64,000 bases of DNA from Methanospirillum lacunae (GTDB taxonomy: Archaea > Halobacteriota > Methanomicrobia > Methanomicrobiales > Methanospirillaceae), in assembly GCF_046195335.1 (NCBI RefSeq), contig NZ_CP176093.1. The stretch is one strand, 5' to 3'. Each line of letters starts with the position of its first letter. The stretch's first letter is position 1. The position numbers and the translations under genes were made by a program. Below the pieces are notes generated by a model, which saw only the letters and a program-made list of their open reading frames with translations, was not told the DNA's origin and did no database searches. Shown here piece after piece: positions 1 to 9,190 of this stretch.

Positions 1-1275
1 ACACTTCTTGTGTACCTGGCAGTACTCGGCATGCTCGCAATTTCATCTACCATTGCCAGGATTTCTGGTCCGGCTTTTGAGCGGATGCAGGAACTTCTTG
101 GAGAACTAAATGGGTATGCAGAAGAGAGGCTTGCGGGACAAAAGGTTACCATCGCATACAATCAACAGAATGGCACCACTGTAGGCTTTTCAAAACTTTC
201 TGGAATAGTTGCCCGGACAGGGGGAAGAGCACAGTTTGTAGCACTCACATCCATGCCGGCTGCAACGATCATGTCAAACCTGCAGATGATCCTTCTTTTA
301 ATCATTGGAGGTGCGATGGTGATGGAAGGGCATATCCAGCTTGGTGAACTGGTTGCATTCCTCGGACTTTCATCAAGTATCTCCTCGCCATTATCACAGA
401 TCTTCTCTGTATATTCCCAGATCATCAGTGCAGCTGCTGGAGCAGCCCGGGTATTTCGGATCCTTGATGAGCAGCCTGTTGTTGCAGATCTGCCTGTTGC
501 TAAACCAATGCCCCCGGTTGATGGAGATGTTAAATTTGACGCTGTTGATTTCGCATACATTCCCGGACGGACTGTTTTGAAAAATAATACATTCCGTGCC
601 CTTCCCGGTCAGGTATTTGGGTTATGCGGTCCGACGGGAGCAGGAAAGAGCACAATCATCAATATTCTGACCCGGTATTATGATATCCAGTCAGGATCGA
701 TCACCATTGACGGAGTCAGGATCGATGAGGTTGGGCAGGACAGCCTCAGGATCCAGATCGCCCAGGTTCTGCAGGAGCCATTCCTCTTCTCAGGGACAAT
801 CCTTGAAAACCTGCGGTATGCCCGTGGCGATGCAACAGATGAAGAATGTATCGCGGCTGCGAAACAGGCCGGAGCGTACGAATTCATTATGGCCCAGCCA
901 GAAGGTTTTGATACGTTCCTCAACGACGGAGGCTCAAACCTTTCACAGGGTCAGAGACAGATGCTTACCATTGCCAGGGCCATGGTATCACAGCCACGTC
1001 TACTGATCCTGGACGAGGCTACCAGCAACGTGGATACCCGCACAGAAAAACTGATTCAGTCCGGGCTTCTCAGTCTGCAGCAGGGAAAAACATCATTCAT
1101 CATTGCTCACAGGCTCTCGACAATCCGCAAATCAGATTGTATTCTCGTGATAAACCAAGGTGAGATTGTAGAACGTGGGACTCATGATGATCTGATGGGT
1201 GCACAGGGATTCTATTACAATCTCTATATGAGCCAGTTCAGGGGAAAACTCAGTTCTATAACCGGGGTTGCCTGA
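1..1275 (+). CDS. ABC exporter, permease-ATPase half-transporter (5' partial)
   Basis: The reading frame is open from base 1, so the gene begins upstream and only its C-terminal part is seen. The first 150 or so residues hold the last membrane helices of a type I exporter permease. A nucleotide-binding domain follows: Walker A GPTGAGKST, Q-loop, signature LSQGQRQ, Walker B LLILDEATSNVD and switch histidine in AHRLST. This is the MsbA/LmrA/MDR class, which works as a homo- or heterodimer in the cytoplasmic membrane and exports lipids, drugs or peptides. The substrate cannot be read from the sequence. No second half-transporter lies downstream, so a partner, if any, is upstream of the window. 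Confidence 0.93.
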   Translation, partial: TLLVYLAVLGMLAISSTIARISGPAFERMQELLGELNGYAEERLAGQKVTIAYNQQNGTTVGFSKLSGIVARTGGRAQFVALTSMPAATIMSNLQMILLLIIGGAMVMEGHIQLGELVAFLGLSSSISSPLSQIFSVYSQIISAAAGAARVFRILDEQPVVADLPVAKPMPPVDGDVKFDAVDFAYIPGRTVLKNNTFRALPGQVFGLCGPTGAGKSTIINILTRYYDIQSGSITIDGVRIDEVGQDSLRIQIAQVLQEPFLFSGTILENLRYARGDATDEECIAAAKQAGAYEFIMAQPEGFDTFLNDGGSNLSQGQRQMLTIARAMVSQPRLLILDEATSNVDTRTEKLIQSGLLSLQQGKTSFIIAHRLSTIRKSDCILVINQGEIVERGTHDDLMGAQGFYYNLYMSQFRGKLSSITGVA

Positions 1276-1311
1276 TTGTGCCTGGTTTGTGTATGGATAA
1301 AAAAATCTTTT

Positions 1312-1330
1312 TTTATGAGTCACTCATAAA
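1312..1330. terminator. Perfect 19-base palindrome next to a T tract
   Basis: TTTATGAGT and ACTCATAAA form perfect nine-base arms around a single C, 36 bases after the ABC transporter stop codon. A run of seven T lies just before and into the left arm. A transcription terminator for the transporter is the simplest reading, because archaeal termination favours T-rich stretches. A protein binding site for the following STAS gene is the alternative. The palindrome is seen; its function is inferred. Confidence 0.45.
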
Positions 1331-1460
1331 CCTGGTTGGATGACCGGTCTCAACTCCTTTCAAGCATTTTTGTCTTCGGTATACAGAATAAGAATCACGG
1401 GAAATATCATGTGGGAAGTTTGGCCTGCCACAAAATCAACTCTCAATCCGGTGTAATATT

Positions 1461-1877
1461 ATGTCCGATAATGATCGTTCAAAAGGGGATCTTGTCTCTT
1501 ACCTGATTCGTGACGAGATGGGTGATTGTATGCCCATAGATATCTGGTATGATGGAAATGTATGGGTTTTCAGACCATTCGGAAAGATAGATACCGGTCA
1601 CGCTGTCGATCTGGACGCTGCACTCACAGAGGGTATTGGACAGGGGATGCGGCTCATCGTTATTGATATGACCGATTCGCCTTATATTGCAAGTTCTGGA
1701 CTTCGTGCCCTGTTGAAAGCTGCTAAAGCAGTAAAACCTGATAACGGCCGCATAAGTGTTTGTGGTCTGAATGATGTAGTACACGAGGTTTTACAGGTAT
1801 CCGGACTCCTTCGAATCTTTCCTGTGTACCCTACGGCAAAAGAAGCAGTCGCTGCAATGAAGAATATTGAGAAGTAA
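1461..1877 (+). CDS. STAS-domain protein (anti-sigma-factor-antagonist-like)
   Basis: 138 residues. After a short N-terminal extension of about 30 residues comes one complete STAS domain. It contains the conserved segment IDMTDSPYIASSGLRALL, where the serine pair sits at the place phosphorylated in SpoIIAA and RsbV. Archaea have no sigma factors, so a partner-switching role with some other target is inferred. No anti-sigma-like kinase or PP2C lies next to it. GGTG about 10 bases upstream of the ATG can serve as ribosome site. A second STAS protein, fused to a PAS domain, is encoded at 9289-10182. Confidence 0.82.
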   Translation: MSDNDRSKGDLVSYLIRDEMGDCMPIDIWYDGNVWVFRPFGKIDTGHAVDLDAALTEGIGQGMRLIVIDMTDSPYIASSGLRALLKAAKAVKPDNGRISVCGLNDVVHEVLQVSGLLRIFPVYPTAKEAVAAMKNIEK

Positions 1878-1949
1878 GTTATACAAAATATTTGTAGACC
1901 GGATCCTGTGAATACAAGATCCTGACTACCTGCTGTAACAACTTGAAAT

Positions 1950-2201
1950 TTAAATTGTGGTTGCGTTAGCAGCTGAAGTGTTTGCACCAGCGGTTGCTGC
2001 AAGTGGGCTGACATTGGTCAGGTTCATTGAAGCGTCAACGGTGGTGTTGTTTGCATCAAGGGTTGCGTTTACAACTTCCTTAACGAGTTCGGTGGTGTTG
2101 CCTGCTGCATCTGATGCAGTGGCGTTCTCTGCTGCAAAACATCCGGGTGCGAGCACCAGTGCTGCAACCAGGAGGATAAGGAACTTAGTGATCCGATCCA
2201 T
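1950..2201 (-). CDS. Small secreted protein dense in N-glycosylation sequons
   Basis: The frame is open further upstream, but the ATG at 2201 places a clean signal peptide at the N-terminus (MDRITK, then a hydrophobic run ending APGCFAA), so it is preferred. The mature part is about 59 residues with nine N-X-S/T sequons, no aromatic residue and no cysteine. It is rich in Ala, Thr, Asn and Val. This suggests a heavily glycosylated, flexible surface or sheath component. The APGC segment is only a poor lipobox, so a lipoprotein is possible but not favoured. I recognise no family. It is transcribed away from the LysE gene. Confidence 0.6.
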   Translation of the reverse strand: MDRITKFLILLVAALVLAPGCFAAENATASDAAGNTTELVKEVVNATLDANNTTVDASMNLTNVSPLAATAGANTSAANATTI

Positions 2202-2391
2202 AGCACTTGGTTGGACCTTCTTACCTATGAAGCTAAGTGGTTTTACCTTTACAAGATGCGGTGCCATATGAGTTTTAACAGGCTTCCTGTGATCTCATTC
2301 CCTGATCGCGGCTGGAAAAAACTCTTAAATTCAGGTTTTTGATCTGCTTCAATGGTCTGGCCGCGCATTTCGTTGAGCACATTGGATTATA

Positions 2392-2399
2392 TTTATATA
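2392..2399 (+). promoter_or_regulatory. TATA box for the LysE-family gene
   Basis: TTTATATA lies in an AT-rich run about 85 bases before the ATG at 2483. With the usual 25-base distance to the transcription start this gives an untranslated leader of roughly 60 bases. Assignment is by position and sequence only. Confidence 0.45.
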
Positions 2400-2482
2400 T
2401 CTTCGTTCCTGGTCACCATAGAAGCAAACTGCCAGTGGATCGGTTAGTATCTATCTGTCCGTGATCAACAATTCAACCTCAC

Positions 2483-3106
2483 ATGTCTCTTGTTGAACTG
2501 GGCGTCCTCGGGTTTGTAATCGGTCTCACCGGAGCTCTTGCACCCGGGCCTACTCTGATTGCAACAATTCAGTCGGCCATCAGTGAGGGATGGAAGAGCG
2601 GTCCTAAGGTAACCTGTGGTCATATCTTCGCAGAACTTCTTGTCGTGATTCTGATTGCAGCAGGGATTCCCTTTCTTCCAACTGGTTCATCACTCCTGAT
2701 TGCAGTTGTGGGGGGTACTGCCCTGTTTGTTTTTGGAGTTCTGACTATTCAGTCGGCCAGGGGTGCCACTCTTTCCCTGGTCTCCCGGGCATCAGGATCA
2801 GGCTCTCCAGTTGTTGCCGGACTGATTACCAGCATCTCAAATCCGTACTTCTGGATCTGGTGGTTTTCAGTAGGTAGTGCCCTTCTGATCAGTTCTCTGG
2901 CTAGTGGTCTTGCAGGGCTTATTGCTTTCATCCTGGGACACTGGTTATCAGATCTCAGTTGGTTCACGCTGGTTTCAGTAAGCATTCATAAAAGCAGAGT
3001 GCTGCTGGGAGATCGTGAGTATAAATATATCCTCTATGCATGTGGTGCAGTTCTTATGATATTTGGAATCTGGTTTGTTGTGTCAGGAATTTTTAAACCG
3101 GTGTGA
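2483..3106 (+). CDS. LysE/RhtB-family exporter
   Basis: 207 residues with about six hydrophobic segments, the usual size and topology for the family. The N-terminus (GFVIGLTGALAPGPTLIATI) carries the family pattern of a glycine-rich first helix followed by a PGP turn. An N-P-Y-F-W-I-W-W segment lies mid-protein, similar to the NP(K/Y) signature of LysE relatives. These proteins export amino acids or related small molecules using the membrane potential. The substrate is unknown. The gene stands alone and converges on the methyltransferase gene, with 8 bases between the stop codons. Confidence 0.85.
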   Translation: MSLVELGVLGFVIGLTGALAPGPTLIATIQSAISEGWKSGPKVTCGHIFAELLVVILIAAGIPFLPTGSSLLIAVVGGTALFVFGVLTIQSARGATLSLVSRASGSGSPVVAGLITSISNPYFWIWWFSVGSALLISSLASGLAGLIAFILGHWLSDLSWFTLVSVSIHKSRVLLGDREYKYILYACGAVLMIFGIWFVVSGIFKPV

Positions 3107-3114
3107 AATAGGAA

Positions 3115-3936
3115 TTATCTTGATTTCACTCCGCCTGCCTTGAAGAAGGTGTAACAAAAAACACCATCCTGCTCGCATGTCCGGTATAATCCCTGTATTC
3201 CCTCCTCAAACCGCTCATTTGAGATCAATCCTGCAGCGACTGCATTATGCTGGACTCCTTCAATCATTGCAGTAAAAGTTTTTCTGGTAAACCCGTCTAT
3301 GAGTTCAGGTTTGCTGGCGTCAACATATACCATCCGTGGAGAGACCCGTACATCTGAAAAACCGGTCTCTGTCAGGAGTGGGTAAAGTCTCCTCCCGATG
3401 CACGCATCTCCGCCTGAACGGTGCTGCAGTTCTATCTGGGTATGAACTGCATCAATGGCGGCCTGACTTGGAGGATAAAAATAAACAGATCCATGATCTC
3501 CCTCAATTGCCATGATTGATCCCCCAAATTTTAGAACACGTTTCAGTTCCCTGAGGACATTCACGGGTTCAGGAAGGTGTTCGAGAACGAAACACAAAAA
3601 GATATGATCAAATGTCTCGTCATCGTACGGGAGATTCCTGATATCTGCCTGTTTAAATGAGACCTGGCTGATACAGGAACCTGCTTCCGTTCTGAGTCGT
3701 TGCTCAGCACAGTCAAGTGATGTCTGGGAGATATCTATTGATCTAAACCTGCAATCCGGATTTTGTGAGGTGATAATTACAGTCTGGGCACCGGTACCGC
3801 ATCCGGCTTCAAGAACGAGACTCCCGGGTGGAAACCTGGTATCATGATGGAGGATCTCTGTAAGGGTATTTGCCTGATCAGACAGGCGTTCTGCTTCACG
3901 ATCTGAGTATCCGTGAACATATGCAGACTGACTCAT
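3115..3936 (-). CDS. Class I SAM-dependent methyltransferase
   Basis: 273 residues. The SAM-binding motif I, VLEAGCGTGAQTVII, is near residue 45. It is followed by the acidic end of strand 2 (FRSIDIS) and by motif IV-like FDHIFLCFVLEHLPEP, the pattern of the Methyltransf_11/25 groups. The C-terminal third is less conserved and probably binds the acceptor. The ATG at 3936 is the only sensible start. The substrate cannot be inferred. It is followed upstream on the same strand by pncB 44 bases away, so the two may be co-transcribed. Confidence 0.88.
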   Translation of the reverse strand: MSQSAYVHGYSDREAERLSDQANTLTEILHHDTRFPPGSLVLEAGCGTGAQTVIITSQNPDCRFRSIDISQTSLDCAEQRLRTEAGSCISQVSFKQADIRNLPYDDETFDHIFLCFVLEHLPEPVNVLRELKRVLKFGGSIMAIEGDHGSVYFYPPSQAAIDAVHTQIELQHRSGGDACIGRRLYPLLTETGFSDVRVSPRMVYVDASKPELIDGFTRKTFTAMIEGVQHNAVAAGLISNERFEEGIQGLYRTCEQDGVFCYTFFKAGGVKSR

Positions 3937-3979
3937 TAACTACCCGTTGTAGCACCTGATAGAGAAGGTTTCTTCTTTA

Positions 3980-5248
3980 TTATCTGATGATCACCGGGTA
4001 CCGGTTTTTACTAAGTCCCTTCATCCCTGCCGGAAGCCTGGCGAAATCTTCTTTGAACCGCTCTCTGCTTCCTTCAAGTGAGATGTCAACCCCTGTTTGT
4101 TTCCCGTTTCTGATGATCGTCTTCAGCAGTTTTTCACCAGGTATTCCTGCACCCTCTGTAACAATCTCGTCGTGATCCATCACACCTTCCTCATTGTAAT
4201 GCCGGTAAATCTCTCGTCTGCCAGGTATGGTTACTTTTCCAGGACTGGTTTTCGATTTTGGTACTCCTTCATACTCTACCAGTTTGTATGTCATGTCAAG
4301 GAAGGGAACATCAGATGATGTCAGCAGTTTGGTTCCAACACCGAATGAGTCGATTGGAACTCCTGCCTGTAGCCACCGTTCGATATCATGTTCATCAACC
4401 CCACCGGTAGCGATTATTCGGATGTTTTTGAGGTTATGATCATCAAGGTACTTTCTTACCTGTGGAATGATGCTGGCAATATCGCCACTGTCAACCCTGA
4501 CAGCAGAAACCGGGAGTCCTTCCAGAGCTAGTTTTGCTGCAGTTGCAACTCCGGTCATCGTGTCATAGGTGTCTATGAGGAGAACGGGGTCATCTGGGAA
4601 CGTTTTGATGTATGATCTGAATGCTTCTTCTTCAGATGAGAAAACAAGGACATATGAGTGTGCCATTGTTCCGGAGACCGGGATTCCATACAGGTTTCCG
4701 GCTTCAAGATTTGATGTTCCCAGAAACCCTACAATGTACGTTGCCCGGGCAGCATAGGTTCCGCCCTCAGGTCCATGTGCCCTTCGAAGACCAAAATCTA
4801 CAAGACCGTGTCCTCTACTGACTGTCATCATACGGGCAGCTTTTGAAGCGATGACTGTCTGGTGGTGAATCAGGTTGAGAGCGATTGTCTCAAAAACCTG
4901 TATCTCCGGCAATGGTCCTTCTATTCTTACAAGTGGCTCGCTTTCAAAAACAATTCTCCCTTCCGGAACTGCAATAACATCTCCTGAAAATCTAAACGTT
5001 GAGAGCCAGGAGAGAAAATCATCAGTGAATCTCTCCAGTGATCGCAGGTATGCGATGTCATCAGATGAAAATGTAAACGTTGTCAGGCACCGAACCAGAC
5101 TCTCAAGTCCAGAAGAGACAAGGAAATTTCTTTCTTCAGGCATTGATCTGACCGAGATGGAAAACACAGCCCGGCCTGTTTTGCCATGCTGAAGGTAACT
5201 CTGTGCCATTGTCAGTTCGTAGAGATCAGTGAGTAATGCGGTTGACAT
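3980..5248 (-). CDS. pncB: Nicotinate phosphoribosyltransferase
   Basis: 422 residues, of normal length for the short archaeal/bacterial form. It makes nicotinate mononucleotide from nicotinate and PRPP in NAD salvage. Family features include the N-terminal LLTDLYELTMAQSY, the segment GLRRAHGPEGG near residue 160, the GTMAHSYVL segment, and VDSGDI and GGVDEHDIE in the phosphate-binding half of the barrel. GGTGA about 10 bases upstream of the ATG at 5248 supports the start. It could share a transcript with the methyltransferase downstream. Confidence 0.95.
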   Translation of the reverse strand: MSTALLTDLYELTMAQSYLQHGKTGRAVFSISVRSMPEERNFLVSSGLESLVRCLTTFTFSSDDIAYLRSLERFTDDFLSWLSTFRFSGDVIAVPEGRIVFESEPLVRIEGPLPEIQVFETIALNLIHHQTVIASKAARMMTVSRGHGLVDFGLRRAHGPEGGTYAARATYIVGFLGTSNLEAGNLYGIPVSGTMAHSYVLVFSSEEEAFRSYIKTFPDDPVLLIDTYDTMTGVATAAKLALEGLPVSAVRVDSGDIASIIPQVRKYLDDHNLKNIRIIATGGVDEHDIERWLQAGVPIDSFGVGTKLLTSSDVPFLDMTYKLVEYEGVPKSKTSPGKVTIPGRREIYRHYNEEGVMDHDEIVTEGAGIPGEKLLKTIIRNGKQTGVDISLEGSRERFKEDFARLPAGMKGLSKNRYPVIIR

Positions 5249-5668
5249 ATTCAGGGTTCACCAGGTCCAGTAGATACATAACGAGAATGTGAGTGTTCAG
5301 TTATGATATATGAGGAAATGTATGCCATGATCAATGATAGTGGTGATAGATCCGGTCTTGTGAATGTATGGTTTGGTGGTGCATGTGGTATGTGCAGTAA
5401 ACATATGATCCATTATTCGTTTCGGTCTGCCTTTTTCTAACATAGTAATTATCTTTCTAGTAGCAGGGTTCCTGGCATTTGATTTGGCTGAATCCTGACC
5501 ATCAGACTGTACTCCATGAGGAGGGCGATGCATGAAAGTAATCCAAAAAATTGAGCCCGGGAGTTATCCTTTCAGGTTCACAGACACCCAGGCTTCAAAC
5601 AGTCACAATGATGATCTTCGTTCCATCTTTACACTTCGTCTTTACTCTCCATGTTTTTTCCAGTATCA
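5249..5668. other. Intergenic region, 420 bases, no gene seen
   Basis: This region contains the presumed promoter of pncB (read leftwards) and the 3' side of the large secreted-protein gene. Two short open frames cross it but lack ribosome sites, composition or similarity typical of coding DNA. I see no strong palindrome or RNA structure. Confidence 0.5.
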
Positions 5669-7777
5669 TCATGTAACGGAAATATACCCATTCTTTTCCA
5701 TCCTCCCGGATGAGAGGCTGTTCTTTGTCAAAAGGGTGACCGAGTAGGTTCCTTTTTCATAGTAAATATGAGTCACATTCTGTGTCAGTGATGTATTGCC
5801 ATCTCCCAGATCCCATCTCCAAGATACAGGATTTCCGGTAGACTGATCTGTGAAGGTAACCTGAAGGGGTGTATTACCAGAAGTACGGTCAGCCGAGAAT
5901 GCGGCGTTGAGATCACCTGGAACCGGGGTAGGGGTAGGTGAGGGAATAGATCCCGCAGTAACGGTCACTGCATTGTTGAACGTTGTTATTCCGCCGGTGT
6001 TGTCATTTAATGCTTTGAGTGAGACTGAATACACTCCCGGAATGGTATACGTGTGGACCGGATCTCGGACTGTTGAAGTGGTTCCATCCCCAAAATTCCA
6101 GTAATACGAGTTTGGACTTCCGAGTGATTCGTTGGTAAACGCTATCGTGAGTGGAGCTGGCCCCCATGTCGTGTTCATTGAAAAAAAGGCATGTACCTGT
6201 CCGGGAGTCGGAATTCCTGATGTCGAAATTGTGTGGTTCGCTATGATCGTAGCAAAGGTCCAGTTGCTCACCGGGCCTATCTGATTAGAATCGACCGTGA
6301 CATTTTCGAGAGTTGCACCAGGTTTTCCCTGGGTGAAGTATGTGGCATTAGTCCCCTCGAGATAGGATTTATTTCCGAAAGGATAGAGAATCGTCCAGGG
6401 ATCTGATGTGGCGTTGACCTGATGCTGAACAGTAAGCCGGGCAATCCAGTAGTCATCATTCCCATGGTATCCGGTGATATCGCCATCATTTGAGTCGGTA
6501 TACCCTATAGCAAGATACTGTCTGTCTGTCTCCTGAGTGAGGGATACTAAATAATCATACTTGGTCCCTCCAAAACAATTCTGCCACTGGAGGTTCCCTT
6601 CTTCATCAAGTTTTACTATCCAGTAGTCACCATTTCCGTGATTTCCAGAAACATCTCCATCCTCTGAGAACGTAACTCCTCCAACCAGGTATCCCCCGTC
6701 AACAGTTTGAATAACTGAATTAGCCCAATCACCTGATGATCCTCCAAGACACTTCTGCCATTGGAGAGAGCCCGAAAAATCCAATTTCACGACCCAGTAG
6801 TCATTAGATCCGTGGTTTCCTGAAACATCATCATCATTGGAGGAGGACATTCCTCCAATAAGATATCCTCCGTCTGTTGTCTGAATTATTGATTCAGCTA
6901 AATCATTATCTGATCCACCAAGACACTTCTGCCATTCCTGGTTTCCATCAGCATCCAGTTTCACTATCCAGTAGTCAGATTGTCCATGGTTTCCTGAAAC
7001 ATTCCCATTGTTCGAATATGTGGATCCCCCCGCCAGGTATCCTCCGTCATCGGTTTGAATAACCGAATTAACCACATCCCCGGCTGATCCTCCCAGACAT
7101 TTTTGCCACTGCAGATCTCCGGAAGTGTCGAGCTTCACGATCCAGGCGTCAGAACTTCCATGATAACCGGAAACATCTCCATCATTCGAATATGTACCTC
7201 CTCCTGCCAGGTATCCTCCATCATCGGTCTGAATTATCGACTCTGCCCAATCAGTTGACGATCCACCAAGACATTTCTGCCACTGTAGAGTTCCGGAGGG
7301 ATCCATTTTTACAACCCAGAGGTCAAAACCTCCGTGTTTTCCTGAAACATCCCCATCAATCGAGGAAGTAAGTCCCCCTGTCAGGTATCCCCCATCAACC
7401 GTTTGAGTTGCTGAATATGCGTAATCAGAACTTGATCCACCAAAACATTTCTGCCATTGTACAGTTCCAGAGGGATCCATTTTGGTAACCCATACATCCG
7501 AGGAACCATGGTTCCCTGAAACATCCCCATCTTTTGACCGGGCATATCCTGCAGCCAGGTAACCTCCGTCAGTTGCTGATATTACCTCATATCCCTGGTC
7601 AGATAATGACCCCCCGAGACATTTCTGCAAGGTGAGTTGTATGTTGGTTTCATTTCCCCCTGATCCACTTATGTCAGCACAAACCGGTATACACGCAATT
7701 CCGATGCAGATTAGCCCGATGAGGACTCCACATATATTTTCACCGGCAATTTTCTGTTGATGTCTGATTTTTTTCAT
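5669..7777 (-). CDS. Secreted seven-repeat beta-propeller-like protein with two PKD domains
   Basis: 702 residues. A basic N-terminus and hydrophobic helix (about residues 15-34) form a signal peptide. Residues 49 to about 455 are seven tandem repeats of about 58 residues, each with WQKCLGGS, then QT-DGGYL-GG, then DGDVSG-HG, then a D-W-V-KLD core. Seven copies suit a seven-bladed propeller; this is inferred. An Ig-like linker and two PKD domains follow, with YYWNFGDGT near 560 and WRWDLGDGN near 650. There is no C-terminal anchor, so it is probably part of the envelope or released. GGTGGG just before the ATG is a good ribosome site. It could be an adhesin or sugar-binding surface protein. 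Confidence 0.85.
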   Translation of the reverse strand: MKKIRHQQKIAGENICGVLIGLICIGIACIPVCADISGSGGNETNIQLTLQKCLGGSLSDQGYEVISATDGGYLAAGYARSKDGDVSGNHGSSDVWVTKMDPSGTVQWQKCFGGSSSDYAYSATQTVDGGYLTGGLTSSIDGDVSGKHGGFDLWVVKMDPSGTLQWQKCLGGSSTDWAESIIQTDDGGYLAGGGTYSNDGDVSGYHGSSDAWIVKLDTSGDLQWQKCLGGSAGDVVNSVIQTDDGGYLAGGSTYSNNGNVSGNHGQSDYWIVKLDADGNQEWQKCLGGSDNDLAESIIQTTDGGYLIGGMSSSNDDDVSGNHGSNDYWVVKLDFSGSLQWQKCLGGSSGDWANSVIQTVDGGYLVGGVTFSEDGDVSGNHGNGDYWIVKLDEEGNLQWQNCFGGTKYDYLVSLTQETDRQYLAIGYTDSNDGDITGYHGNDDYWIARLTVQHQVNATSDPWTILYPFGNKSYLEGTNATYFTQGKPGATLENVTVDSNQIGPVSNWTFATIIANHTISTSGIPTPGQVHAFFSMNTTWGPAPLTIAFTNESLGSPNSYYWNFGDGTTSTVRDPVHTYTIPGVYSVSLKALNDNTGGITTFNNAVTVTAGSIPSPTPTPVPGDLNAAFSADRTSGNTPLQVTFTDQSTGNPVSWRWDLGDGNTSLTQNVTHIYYEKGTYSVTLLTKNSLSSGRMEKNGYISVT
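6413..7633 (-). repeat. Seven tandem repeats of about 174 bases
   Basis: These are the DNA of the seven protein repeats in the secreted PKD protein. Each unit is about 174 bases. The last copy (nearest 6413) is the most diverged: WQNCFGGT replaces WQKCLGGS and DRQYL replaces DGGYL. Such arrays often change copy number by recombination. The tract starts at residue 49 of the protein and ends near residue 455. Confidence 0.85.
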
Positions 7778-7978
7778 TTTCCCACCCTGAAAGACGAAAC
7801 CTGCCCGATATTAACTAAATTTCTGTATCCTTGAACGATATTATACTGCCTGTTATTTTCCCTGGTACTGAAATGGTGAATTTCCAGTTATTACCGGCCT
7901 GTTGGAGAACTGGGATATGTTGTTCACGGAAATATCCCTGCCGGAAATATCCGCAATCCAGGTAACACGGTTTGATAT

Positions 7979-9190
7979 TCACATATCTCTTGCAACACCA
8001 CCGGAAATTGCAGCCTGTTTCACAGCCAGAGCAACAGCAGTGACAACTCCCCGGTCTAATGGATCTGGCAGGATCTTTTCAGAGGTTGGGTTACGGACAC
8101 ATTCTGCTATGGCATGAGCAGCTGCGATCTTCATCTCATCGGTTATCCGGGTAGCACGTGCATCAAGTGCACCCCTGAATATTCCCGGAAATGCAAGAAC
8201 ATTATTAACCTGATTTGGATAATCACTCCTGCCTGTCCCAACAATTGCTGCTCCTGCTGCTCTAGCCTTATCAGGCATGATCTCAGGAACCGGATTAGCA
8301 AGAGAGAGAACAATCGGATCAGATCCCATGGCTCGTATCATCTCTTCAGTAACCAGATTTGCAACCGAGACACCAACAAAAACATCTGCACCTTTCATTG
8401 CATCTGCAAGTGTTCCGATTCTGTGCATTGAATTCGTTTCGTCACCAAGAATGAACTTATATTTGTTTTTATAGAGGCCGGGCCGGCCCCGGTAAATAAT
8501 ACCTGAAGTGTCACAGGCGATAAGTTCCCTGACTGGTGTACACGATTGAGTGTCATATCCGATGCACTTGAGGAGGCGGCATACCGCATAGCCTGCAGCC
8601 CCCGCTCCGCAGACAACCACTCGCAAATCCTCAAAACGCTTTTCCGTAACCTTGCAGGCATTTATTATTGCTGCCAGAACCGCTACTGCTGCCCCATGTT
8701 GATCATCATGCATCACCGGAATTCCAAGATCCTGGAGTTCCTCTTCTATCTCGAAACAGGCTGGTGCAGCGATATCCTCAAGGTTAATCCCTCCAAATAC
8801 GGGAGCCAGACTCCTGATGATCCGAACTATGTCTTCACTTTTTGCATCAAGGCAGATAGGAAATGCATCAACACCTGCAAACTCCTTGAAAAGAATTGCC
8901 TTTCCTTCCATGACCGGGATTCCAGCAAAAGGACCGATATTACCAAGACCAAGAACCGCTGTTCCATCTGAAACTATTGCGATGGTGTTTGACTTTAGGG
9001 TATATTTCCAGACTGTATCAGGATCGTCTGCTATCCTCCGGCAGACCTCGGCAACTCCAGGAGTGTATGCCCTGCTCAAATCATCCCGACTCGAAAGTGG
9101 AACCTTTGATCTAATCTCTAGTTTTCCAGAATGAGCAGCATGCAGAGCCAATGAGTCCTGTCCGATATCTGGTCTATTATCCCCGTCCAT
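7979..9190 (-). CDS. NAD(P)-dependent malic enzyme
   Basis: 403 residues from the ATG at 9190, matching the short prokaryotic malic enzymes without a phosphotransacetylase domain. It decarboxylates malate to pyruvate and CO2 with reduction of NAD(P). Visible are the N-terminal KVPLSSRDDLSRAYTPGVAE, the acidic metal-site segment DAFPICLDAKSEDIVRII and NLEDIAAPACFEIE, then the Rossmann glycine motif VVVCGAGAAGYAVCRLL and the C-terminal VLSLANPVPEI. A TTG at 9232 would add 14 residues. A TATA-like CATATCC about 27 bases before that TTG leaves the start unsettled, but family alignment favours 9190. In a methanogen it probably feeds pyruvate synthesis. Confidence 0.9.
   Translation of the reverse strand: MDGDNRPDIGQDSLALHAAHSGKLEIRSKVPLSSRDDLSRAYTPGVAEVCRRIADDPDTVWKYTLKSNTIAIVSDGTAVLGLGNIGPFAGIPVMEGKAILFKEFAGVDAFPICLDAKSEDIVRIIRSLAPVFGGINLEDIAAPACFEIEEELQDLGIPVMHDDQHGAAVAVLAAIINACKVTEKRFEDLRVVVCGAGAAGYAVCRLLKCIGYDTQSCTPVRELIACDTSGIIYRGRPGLYKNKYKFILGDETNSMHRIGTLADAMKGADVFVGVSVANLVTEEMIRAMGSDPIVLSLANPVPEIMPDKARAAGAAIVGTGRSDYPNQVNNVLAFPGIFRGALDARATRITDEMKIAAAHAIAECVRNPTSEKILPDPLDRGVVTAVALAVKQAAISGGVARDM

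Noticed and set aside
2270..2324. GAGTTTT/AAAACTC stem with an ACAGG/CCTGT hairpin upstream of the small secreted gene
   Set aside because: Short arms in AT-rich DNA, with long unpaired inner sequence; too weak for a structured-RNA claim.
5297..5533. 78-codon open frame on the minus strand
   Set aside because: No ribosome site, odd His/Thr-rich composition and no domain. It lies in the pncB upstream region and reads as chance.
5532..5747. 71-codon open frame on the plus strand
   Set aside because: Overlaps the end of the large PKD protein gene antisense, and has no coding character of its own.
8546..8971. 141-codon open frame antisense to malic enzyme
   Set aside because: The malic enzyme motifs on the other strand fully explain this DNA.
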